DNA from: Cyclobacteriaceae bacterium
Lineage (GTDB): Bacteria; Bacteroidota; Bacteroidia; Cytophagales; Cyclobacteriaceae
DNA: 6,328 bases
NCBI GenBank assembly: GCA_025363495.1
Contig: JANYDR010000146.1
Span: 1 to 6,328, forward strand
Direction of reading: 5' to 3'
Shown here: piece after piece, positions 1-6,328 of the stretch
How the letters are laid out: each line of letters begins with the position of its first letter
Position numbering within the stretch: the first letter of the stretch is position 1
Notes under the pieces: model-generated
The model's database searches: none
Told to the model about the DNA's origin: nothing
What the model saw: only the letters and a program-made list of their open reading frames with translations
Program-made: the position numbers and the translations under genes

Positions 1-480
1 ATGGCTGGCTGGCGAATTGGCTGGGTTGCCGGAAAGAAGGAATTTATCGAAGCCGTCGTTCGCGTAAAAAGTAATATGGATTCCGGAATGTTCCTGGGAT
101 TGCAGCACGCAGCTGTGGAAGCATTGACAAATGGTAAGGAATGGTTCAACGAGCTTAACATCGTGTATCGCGGTCGCAGTGTCGTAGCAAGGCAAATACT
201 CGATGAGCTTGATTGTACTTATTCAGAAAAGCAATCGGGACTGTTTGTTTGGGCAAAAGCACCTGATCATGTGGCAGATGTGGAGAAATGGATTGATGAA
301 GTTTTATATGGAACCAAAGTCTTCATAACTCCCGGATTTATTTTTGGAGAAACGGGTCGTCGGCATATACGGGCTTCATTGTGCGCCACAGTTGAAAAAA
401 TGGAGGAAGCGCTGACGCGAATTCACCAATGGAAAAAGTCGAAATCGAAACATTCCGCTAGCGCGAAAGCTACTGTATGA
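1..480 (+). CDS. PLP-dependent aminotransferase, class I/II, C-terminal part (5' truncated by window edge)
   Basis: This is the last 159 residues of a fold-type I aminotransferase; the start of the gene lies left of the window. The opening residues MAGWRIGW match the segment that follows the PLP-binding lysine in this family (S-K-x-x-x-M-x-G-x-R-x-G), so the ATG at position 1 is internal and the catalytic lysine lies just outside. Near the C-terminus, PGFIFGETG (visible residues 111-119) followed by HIRASL (122-127) fits the usual small-domain signature. R124 is the likely arginine that binds the substrate carboxylate. The last 15 residues are a Lys/Ser-rich tail. The stop codon overlaps the tyrA start, which indicates translational coupling. 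With TyrA and DAHP synthase/chorismate mutase as neighbours, an aromatic amino acid role is inferred, transaminating phenylpyruvate, 4-hydroxyphenylpyruvate or prephenate with glutamate or aspartate. Substrate specificity cannot be read from this fragment. Confidence 0.9.
   Translation: MAGWRIGWVAGKKEFIEAVVRVKSNMDSGMFLGLQHAAVEALTNGKEWFNELNIVYRGRSVVARQILDELDCTYSEKQSGLFVWAKAPDHVADVEKWIDEVLYGTKVFITPGFIFGETGRRHIRASLCATVEKMEEALTRIHQWKKSKSKHSASAKATV
477..480 (+). other. ATGA stop/start overlap between aminotransferase and tyrA
   Basis: The tyrA start ATG (477-479) shares two bases with the aminotransferase stop TGA (478-480). Such overlaps usually mean that ribosomes terminating on the first gene re-initiate on the second. 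No convincing Shine-Dalgarno sequence precedes it, so coupling probably matters for TyrA synthesis. Confidence 0.85.
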
Positions 481-1382
481 AGGTAACAATTGTTGGTCTG
501 GGATTAATAGGAGGTTCTATCGGGCTTGATCTGCGCAAAGCTGGTCTTACCTCTGATTTGACCGGCGTTGATTTGCATGAAGACCATGGAAGGAAAGCCG
601 TAGAGCTTGGTCTTGTTGACAAAATTGAACAGGAAGACAAAGCATTGGCGGAAGCAGATGTAGTAATTCTCGCCATACCCGTAAATACCATGAGCGCATT
701 ACTCCCTCAGGTTTTAGATGTGATTAAGAAAGGTGCTGTGGTGATCGATACGGGGTCTACAAAATCTTTAATCTGTCGTTCGGTGAGCAATCACGCGAAT
801 CGTCAGCAATTCGTTGCAGCCCATCCAATTGCCGGAACTGAGAACTCTGGCCCTGAAGCTGCTTTCATCGGTCTGTTTACCAACAAAACGAATATCATTT
901 GTGAAAGAGAAAAATCCTCAGAGCACTCATTGGAAGTCGCCTCAAAGATTTTTGACACACTGGGAATGAAAACAATTTTCATGGAACCGGAAGAACACGA
1001 TAAGCACATTGCCTATGTATCTCACCTTTCGCACGTGAGTTCTTTTCTATTGGGGCAAACTGTATTAGATATTGAGAAAGACGAAAAAAATATTTTCAAC
1101 TTAGCTGGCAGCGGACTTACCTCTACGGTACGTTTAGCTAAAAGCTCGCCTGATATGTGGGCACCGATCTTCGAACAGAATGCGGAATATCTTGGTCAGG
1201 CAATGGCGGAATATATTATGCACCTTCAGCGTTTTCATTATCAGCTAATGAAACGGAACACAAAGGAGATTTATAATGTTTTAAAGGAGGCTAATAAGAT
1301 ACGCAAGGTCCTGGACAGGCAGGAAATGAATTCTTCAACACCACATACCGAGTCAAAAGAAAAAACAACTATTCAATCATAA
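477..1382 (+). CDS. tyrA: Prephenate dehydrogenase (TyrA)
   Basis: This cytoplasmic enzyme of tyrosine synthesis oxidatively decarboxylates prephenate to 4-hydroxyphenylpyruvate. The 301-residue protein opens with a Rossmann nucleotide-binding motif, GLGLIGGSIG (residues 7-16). An acidic residue (D32) at the end of the second strand suggests NAD+ preference. Other family motifs are DTGSTKS (91-97), HPIAGTE (116-122) and SHLSHVSS (182-189), then GSGLTSTVRLAKSSPDMW (211-228). By recalled comparison with the Aquifex aeolicus enzyme, H116, H186 and R219 match its catalytic and substrate-binding His147, His217 and Arg250. There is no C-terminal ACT domain; the protein ends in a polar, probably disordered tail (about 282-301). 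The start is the ATG of the ATGA overlap with the aminotransferase stop, and it places the Rossmann motif correctly near the N-terminus. The next gene follows after 24 bases, consistent with one operon. An arogenate-using variant cannot be excluded from sequence alone. Confidence 0.95.
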   Translation: MKVTIVGLGLIGGSIGLDLRKAGLTSDLTGVDLHEDHGRKAVELGLVDKIEQEDKALAEADVVILAIPVNTMSALLPQVLDVIKKGAVVIDTGSTKSLICRSVSNHANRQQFVAAHPIAGTENSGPEAAFIGLFTNKTNIICEREKSSEHSLEVASKIFDTLGMKTIFMEPEEHDKHIAYVSHLSHVSSFLLGQTVLDIEKDEKNIFNLAGSGLTSTVRLAKSSPDMWAPIFEQNAEYLGQAMAEYIMHLQRFHYQLMKRNTKEIYNVLKEANKIRKVLDRQEMNSSTPHTESKEKTTIQS

Positions 1383-1406
1383 TCGAAAACAATTAATTTT
1401 AATGAT

Positions 1407-2495
1407 ATGCAATTCGAATCAATCACCTCCGCACTTAACATCACCAAACCATTGATCATCAGTGGTCCTTGCAGTGCTGAAACGGAAAGTCAGATGATCA
1501 CCACGGCCAAGCAATTAGCCGCCACTGGTAAAGTTCATGCAATTCGTGCCGGCATCTGGAAGCCACGTACCAGGCCTGGACAGTTTGAAGGAGCCGGAGA
1601 AGAAGGTCTGAAATGGCTTGTGATGGCGAAACAGGAAACGGGTCTGCCTATCACTACTGAAGTTGCCACGGCTGCTCACGTGGAGGCTTGCCTCAAAGCT
1701 GGCGTTGATATTTTGTGGATCGGCGCGCGTACAACAGTGAATCCATTTTCGGTACAAGAGATTGCAGATGCTCTTCGCGGAGTTGACATTCCAGTAATGG
1801 TTAAGAATCCTGTGAATCCTGATATCGAATTGTGGATCGGAGCATTTGAAAGATTGAACCGTGCTGGTATCAATAAAATGTCGGCTATTCACCGCGGATT
1901 TTCTTCATTTGAAAAAGGTCCTTTTCGCAATGCTCCAATGTGGAATCTTGGAATTGAATTGAAGACGCGCATGCCTGGAATTGAAGTGCTTTGCGATCCA
2001 AGCCACATAGCAGGTAACCGTGAGCTTATCGCGATGGTAGCACAGAAAGCTCTTGACCTTGATATGGCTGGTTTAATGATTGAAAGTCATCTTAATCCTG
2101 ACGCGGCATGGAGTGATGCTAAACAACAGGTAACGCCCGCAGCTCTTGCAAAGATCATCGAAGGGCTTGTCGTTCGTACACCATCTTCAGACAATAAGAC
2201 ATTTAAGGATACATTAAGCGTTCTTCGTGAGCAGATCGATCAGCTCGACGATGAGATCATGCAGAAGATGGCAAGTCGAATGAAGGTTTCTGAGAAGATA
2301 GGTCAATACAAAAGAGAAAATAACGTTACGATCCTTCAGGTCAATCGTTGGGAAGAAATTATTCAAACCCGTGTCGCTCTTGGTAAGGCAATGGGATTGG
2401 ATGAAGGGTTCACCCGCGACTTGCTGAGATTAGTGCATCATGAGTCGATACAGGTGCAGACGAAGGTGATGAATAAGACGGAAGTGAAGGTGTAG
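1407..2495 (+). CDS. Bifunctional 3-deoxy-7-phosphoheptulonate (DAHP) synthase / chorismate mutase
   Basis: This 362-residue fusion joins two enzymes of aromatic amino acid synthesis. Residues about 10-255 are a type I-beta DAHP synthase, which condenses phosphoenolpyruvate with erythrose 4-phosphate. Visible motifs are GPCSAE (20-25, metal-ligand C22), KPRTRPGQFEG (52-62, PEP/E4P binding), IHRGF (161-165), DPSHIAG (197-203) and IESH (225-228, metal-ligand E226). Residues about 265-355 are an all-helical AroQ chorismate mutase, converting chorismate to prephenate. Aligned by eye to the E. coli mutase, R274, R291, K302, R314, S347 and Q351 match R11, R28, K39, R51, S84 and Q88, while the E52 position is W315. 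This domain order is known from Bacteroidota enzymes (Porphyromonas, Prevotella), where the mutase domain also mediates feedback inhibition by prephenate. The ATG at 1407 gives the expected short N-terminus before the barrel. It lies 24 bases after tyrA and is followed by a strong terminator, so it is the last gene of the operon. Confidence 0.95.
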   Translation: MQFESITSALNITKPLIISGPCSAETESQMITTAKQLAATGKVHAIRAGIWKPRTRPGQFEGAGEEGLKWLVMAKQETGLPITTEVATAAHVEACLKAGVDILWIGARTTVNPFSVQEIADALRGVDIPVMVKNPVNPDIELWIGAFERLNRAGINKMSAIHRGFSSFEKGPFRNAPMWNLGIELKTRMPGIEVLCDPSHIAGNRELIAMVAQKALDLDMAGLMIESHLNPDAAWSDAKQQVTPAALAKIIEGLVVRTPSSDNKTFKDTLSVLREQIDQLDDEIMQKMASRMKVSEKIGQYKRENNVTILQVNRWEEIIQTRVALGKAMGLDEGFTRDLLRLVHHESIQVQTKVMNKTEVKV

Positions 2496-2497
2496 GG

Positions 2498-2541
2498 AGT
2501 CGCCAGTTGCCAGTTACCGGGAACCAGAAACCGGCGACTGG
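2498..2541. repeat. Imperfect palindromic extragenic element
   Basis: Two bases after the DAHP synthase stop lies a GC-richer segment unlike its AT-rich surroundings. AGTCGCC (2498-2504) has an exact inverted copy GGCGACT (2533-2539). An alternative inner stem pairs CCAGTTACCGG (2510-2520) with CCGGCGACTGG (2531-2541), 9 of 11 as Watson-Crick pairs plus one G-T wobble, around a 10-base loop. GCCAGTT is also directly repeated twice (2502-2515). The composition resembles short dispersed intergenic repeats of Bacteroidota genomes, but whether other copies exist cannot be seen in this window. It could instead be only a structured 3' end for the operon mRNA. Confidence 0.5.
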
Positions 2542-2563
2542 TGACCCCTTACTATTTCTTAAT

Positions 2564-2598
2564 ATCCCACAACTAATAATAGTTGTGGGATTTTTGTT
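2564..2598 (+). terminator. Rho-independent terminator of the aromatic amino acid operon
   Basis: ATCCCACAACTA (2564-2575) and TAGTTGTGGGAT (2580-2591) form a perfect 12-bp stem closed by a 4-base ATAA loop. It is followed by a T-rich run, TTTTTGTT (2591-2598). The stem starts 69 bases after the DAHP synthase/chorismate mutase stop codon. It separates that operon from the following gene, which should therefore have its own promoter. Confidence 0.92.
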
Positions 2599-2649
2599 GC
2601 CCGACCAAAATCTCACGAACTTCGGCACCCTGTCAAAAACAACCCACCC

Positions 2650-2889
2650 ATGCAAAATTTCCCCTGGAAAAAAATCTCCCTAGGAGCTGTTGTCCTGGTC
2701 GCCATACTTGGCGGCGTACTTTATTTCAAAAGTGCAAAAAGTCTTGGCGCAGCAAAGGGTGTCAATCCTGCCTTTGGTGAATACATCTCATCATATACTG
2801 CCGGTATTGTCAGTTCCGGATCATACATCCAGATCGTATTAACACAAGATGTGGTGGATTCAACAGGATTGGGTGAAACATCGGTTTAG
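2650..2889 (+). CDS. 79-residue N-terminal product of the interrupted alpha-2-macroglobulin gene
   Basis: This is what standard translation yields from the ATG at 2650 up to the TAG. It comprises a short basic N-terminus, one hydrophobic segment (residues 9-26) and the first strands of the family's N-terminal domain, including FGEYISSYTAGIVSSG (45-60). It would be a membrane-anchored stub with no complete domain. An independent function is unlikely; it is listed because a gene caller may report it as a separate hypothetical protein. Confidence 0.45.
   Translation: MQNFPWKKISLGAVVLVAILGGVLYFKSAKSLGAAKGVNPAFGEYISSYTAGIVSSGSYIQIVLTQDVVDSTGLGETSV
2887..2889 (+). other. In-frame amber (TAG) codon inside the alpha-2-macroglobulin reading frame
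   Basis: The codon lies between GETSV and LFNFSPSVKG, and both flanks are in the same frame. A single base substitution therefore explains it, for example from GAG, AAG, CAG, TGG, TTG or TCG. The base after the stop is C, a context sometimes associated with weaker termination. No selenocysteine-type or other recoding structure was recognised downstream. Confidence 0.9.
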
Positions 2890-5800
2890 CTTTTTAATTT
2901 CAGTCCGTCTGTTAAGGGTAAAACGGTATGGCTTGATAAGCATACGGTGGAGTTCCGACCAGAAACCCGCTTGCAGTCAGGACAGGTCTATGAAACCGAA
3001 TTTAACTTGTTGAGATTAATGGATGTTCCATCTGATCTTAAATTGTTTAACTATTCTTTTCAGGTAATACCTCAGAATTTTGAATTGACAGTTGAAAACA
3101 TAAAACCATACGTTAAAACAGAATTGCAGCGACAGAAGATTGAAGGCTTTTTACACACAGCAGATTTCGCGGAAAGCGGAGCCGTAGAAAAAACTCTTTC
3201 AGCACAACAGGACGGAAAAGTACTAACGATCAACTGGTCACATACGGGTGAAGGGAAAATCCATTCTTTTACCGTAGAAGATGTAGTCCGGAAGGAGAAG
3301 GCCAGTAGTGTAACGCTGGCTGCAACAGGAACTGACCTTGGTATTGATCAGAAGGACAGCAGAGAAGTTGAGATTCCTGCGCTGAGTGATTTTAAAGTGG
3401 TGAATGTTAAAGTAGAGCAAAGCGCGAATCAACATGTTGTGTTACAGTTCTCTGATCCATTAAGTGAAAAACAAAATCTGGCAGGTTTAATTTCTATTTC
3501 TGATATACAGTCTCTCGATTTTGAAATTAAAGACAATGAGATTCATATTTTTCCGCCCGCGCGTCAGACTGGCTCGAAGACACTTACTGTAGAGGCGGGT
3601 ATTAAAAATATTTTAAACTACCGAATGGCACAAGGCAGCTCGTTTGATGTTGTCTTCGAGCAGGTAGCGCCTTCTGTAAGATTTATTGGTAAAGGAAATA
3701 TTTTGCCATCCACGGATGGCCTGATACTTCCATTTGAAGCGGTCAACCTGAAAGCAGTTGATATTCAAATCGTTAAAGTATTTGAAAAAAATGTATTGCA
3801 GTTTCTGCAGGTAAATAGCTTTGATGGCAACTCCGAACTTCGCCGCGTCGGGAAATCGTTGATCCGCAAAATGGTGTCTCTTGAAAATTCAGGAACGACT
3901 GATCTTGGCAAGTGGGGACGTTATACGATTGATCTTTCGCAATATATTAATACCGAACCTGGCGCGATCTATCAGGTACGCATTGGTTTCAAAAGATCTT
4001 ATTCTGTCTATAACTGTCCTGATGGAGAAGCTGTTGCTGAAGCGCCTGCTGAAGATGAGGATTGGGACGGTCCTGAAAATGAAGACAGTGCGTGGGATTC
4101 TTACGAAGATTATAATTATAGTGAAAACTACGATTGGGAACAGCGTGATAATCCATGCAGTCCTTCTTATTACACCAGCAACCGCACGATCAAACGCAAT
4201 GTGATTGCTTCTGATCTCGGCATTATGGCCAAACGCGGCGGTGATGGTAATACAATTGTATTTGTAAATGACTTAAAAACAACAAAGCCTCAGAGTGGCG
4301 TAATAATAGAATTGTTTGATTTTCAGCAACAGCTTACGGGCACTGCAACTACCGATGGCGACGGAAAGGTAATAATCAACTCAAAGCAATCACCCTTTGC
4401 ATTGGTAGCAAAAAATGGAGCGCAACGCGGTTATCTTAAGCTATTGGATGGAGAATCACTTTCGCTCAGCAATTTTGATGTTGGTGGTGAACAGGTTGAT
4501 AGAGGATTGAAAGGTTTGATTTATGGAGAACGTGGAGTCTGGAGACCTGGTGATTCATTGTATCTCACGTTCTTGCTGGAGGACAAATTAAAATTGCTTC
4601 CAACAGCTCATCCCGTGGTGATGGAATTGCAAAACCCTCAGGGTCAGATCACGCAACGCATCGTACGATCGTCTTCTGAAAATGGCTTTTACAAATTTGC
4701 TACAGCAACTTCTTCTGATGCACCGACTGGTAACTGGACGGCGAGAGTTAAAGTTGGCGGAGCACAGTTTACTCAACCGGTTAAGATTGAAACAATTAAG
4801 CCTAACCGCCTAAAGATCAAACTTGATTTTGGAAAGGATAAAATTACTGCAGGCGATAATAATATATCCGGTTCCCTGCATGTCAATTGGCTCGCGGGAT
4901 CACCCGGAAGAAATCTCAAGGCTGAATTCGAAGTGCTGCTGACAAAAGCCACAACCAAATTCGATAAGTATCCCGAATACACATTTGATGATCCGGGAAA
5001 AAATGTTGACAGTGAAGCCAAGCCGATCTTCGAAGGTTATACTGATGATGATGGTAATGCTACAGTCAACGCTTCATTGGAAGTAAGCGGTGAGCCAGCC
5101 GGTATGCTGAATGCAATTTTCCGTGGAAAAGTATTCGAAGAGAGCGGTAACTTCAGCATTGACAGGTTCAGTCTTCCATTTTATCCATACTCTTCTTTTA
5201 CAGGAATTCGTTTGCCTCAAGGTGATAAGGCCCGCGGTATGTTGCTTACCGATACAACTCATCGTGTTGATGTGGTCACACTGGATGCTGATGGCAATGG
5301 TGTAACGCGCGACAATGTCGAGATGGCTATTTATAAGCTTGAATGGAAGTGGTGGTGGGATAATTCGGAAGGTAATGCCAATTATATGACAGGCAACAAT
5401 GCAATACCGATAGCAACAGGTAAGATCAGAACTGTAAACGGAAAAGGCACGTGGGGTTTTAAAATAAAATATCCTGAATGGGGAAGATACCTGGTACGGG
5501 CCACTGATCCTGTTTCAGGTCACAGCACGGCAAAGGTTGTTTATGTCGATTGGCCAGGATGGGCCGGTCGAGCAAACAATGAATCACAAGGTGCGGCAAT
5601 GCTTTCTTTTTCATCGGACAAGCCTTCCTATAATATTAATGAGAAAGCTAACCTGGTTATTCCCGGAAGTGATAACGGCCGGGCATTGATCAGTGTCGAA
5701 AATGGAAGTCGGGTAATCAATACCTATTGGCTGGAGACTCAAAAAGGTGATAACAAATTCAGCTTTGATGTCACGCCGGATATGACGCCAAACGTTTTTG

Positions 5801-6328
5801 TTAGCGTAACACTATTACAACCGCATTCACAAACGATCAATGATCTGCCGATACGAATGTATGGAGTCATCCCAATTTCTGTAGAGGATCCAAAAACACA
5901 TCTGGAACCTGTTATTTCTATGCCGGATGTTTTAGAGCCAGGACAAGAGGTTGTTGTTAAGATTTCGGAAAAGTCAAAAAGAAAAATGACTTACACAGTA
6001 GCAGTAGTTGATGAAGGACTTTTGGATATTACCCGATTCACAACACCAGATGCATGGTCACGATTCTACGCACGCGAAGCATTAGGAGTAAAAACCTGGG
6101 ATGTATATGATGCTGTAATGGGTGCCTTTGGCGGAAAGATCGAACGACTTCTTGCCATTGGTGGTGATATGATGGCTAAAAGCAAAGAAGATGATGCTAA
6201 AGCAAACCGATTCAAACCTGTCGTGAAATTCCTGGGACCATTTACATTGGATGGAGGAAGCAACGAGCATCATTTTATTATGCCTCAATACATTGGTTCA
6301 GTGAAAACAATGGTTGTTGCAGGATATG

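Larger units (their letters stand above)
2650..6328 (+). pseudogene. Alpha-2-macroglobulin family protein, interrupted by an in-frame TAG at codon 80; 3' end beyond window
   Basis: Conceptual translation gives 1,226 codons with no end in the window; relatives in Bacteroidota are roughly 1,800-1,900 residues. Bacterial members are cell-envelope proteins thought to trap attacking proteases, often encoded near penicillin-binding protein 1C. After two lysines, residues 9-26 form a hydrophobic segment without a lipobox cysteine, so an inner-membrane anchor or signal peptide is likely. Later landmarks are an acidic, aromatic-rich loop (about 460-499) flanked by C456 and C503, and the MG2-type motif YGERGVWRPGD (625-635). 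A bait-region-type domain (about 978-1138) contains VVDEGLLDITRF (1119-1130). The start of the A2M domain, FLGPFTLDGG, lies at about 1196-1205. Any thioester motif would be beyond the edge. TAG at 2887-2889 would leave only a 79-residue product. The frame then continues at once with family-like LFNFSPSVKG, and no other stop or frameshift follows. ATG 2650 is the only ATG after the upstream in-frame TGA (2542-2544) that gives this N-terminus; no Shine-Dalgarno is visible. If the TAG is an error or is read through, this is an intact gene. Confidence 0.85.

Noticed and set aside
1283..1298. AAAGGAGG Shine-Dalgarno-like sequence near the end of tyrA
   Set aside because: No start codon lies at a suitable distance and the stretch encodes part of the TyrA C-terminal helix, so the match is by chance.
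1515..1892. A 125-codon - strand open frame opposite the DAHP synthase
   Set aside because: It lies wholly antisense to a well-supported conserved enzyme and its translation resembles nothing known; it is a shadow frame.
2599..2649. Possible Bacteroidota promoter (TTTG / TAnnTTTG) for the macroglobulin gene
   Set aside because: A TTTG is present at 2593-2596 in the terminator T-run, but no TAnnTTTG element occurs at the expected spacing. I cannot support a promoter call.
2887..2889. TAG as a pyrrolysine codon or genome-wide reassigned codon
   Set aside because: TAG terminates the adjacent gene at 2493-2495 at the family's usual C-terminus. Pyrrolysine is not expected in this phylum or in this protein family.
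3881..4204. A 107-codon + strand open frame inside the macroglobulin region
   Set aside because: It overlaps, in another frame, the continuous reading frame that carries family motifs on both sides. Its translation has no recognisable features.
5281..5319. EF-hand or dockerin-like calcium loop (DADGNG) in the macroglobulin
   Set aside because: The spacing lacks the required acidic residue at loop position 12 and the flanking helices. D-x-D-G turns are common between beta strands, and similar ones occur near 4354 and 5044.

Overview
The window looks like chromosomal DNA of a member of the phylum Bacteroidota, probably a Cytophagales-like lineage. This is inferred from the protein families: a DAHP synthase with a C-terminal chorismate mutase, and a large alpha-2-macroglobulin-like protein of the type common in that phylum. 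Start codons here also lack clear Shine-Dalgarno sequences, as is usual in the phylum. All genes read on the + strand. No tRNA, rRNA, CRISPR array or insertion sequence was seen.

Positions 1-2495 hold the end of an aromatic amino acid operon. It contains the C-terminal part of a PLP-dependent aminotransferase whose start lies off the left edge. Next is prephenate dehydrogenase (tyrA), joined to it by an ATGA stop/start overlap. Then, after a 24-base gap, comes a bifunctional DAHP synthase/chorismate mutase. Together these cover the entry step of the shikimate pathway, chorismate to prephenate, prephenate to 4-hydroxyphenylpyruvate, and the final transamination. TyrA has no ACT domain, so any feedback control within this set more likely acts on the fused DAHP synthase/mutase.

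Positions 2496-2649 are intergenic. They hold an imperfect palindromic element of a kind that looks like a dispersed extragenic repeat (2498-2541). A strong intrinsic terminator with a perfect 12-bp stem follows (2564-2598), and then about 50 bases with no promoter I can recognise.

Positions 2650-6328 are one long reading frame for a membrane-anchored alpha-2-macroglobulin-like protein, running off the right edge. It is interrupted by a single in-frame TAG at 2887-2889 (codon 80). On both sides of this codon the frame and the family resemblance continue, and I translated the remaining 1,146 codons without finding another stop or a frameshift. TAG is a genuine stop for the neighbouring DAHP synthase gene, so genome-wide reassignment is unlikely. 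A recent nonsense mutation, a sequencing error or local readthrough remain possible. This is the most notable observation in the window. I see no convincing new biological system.
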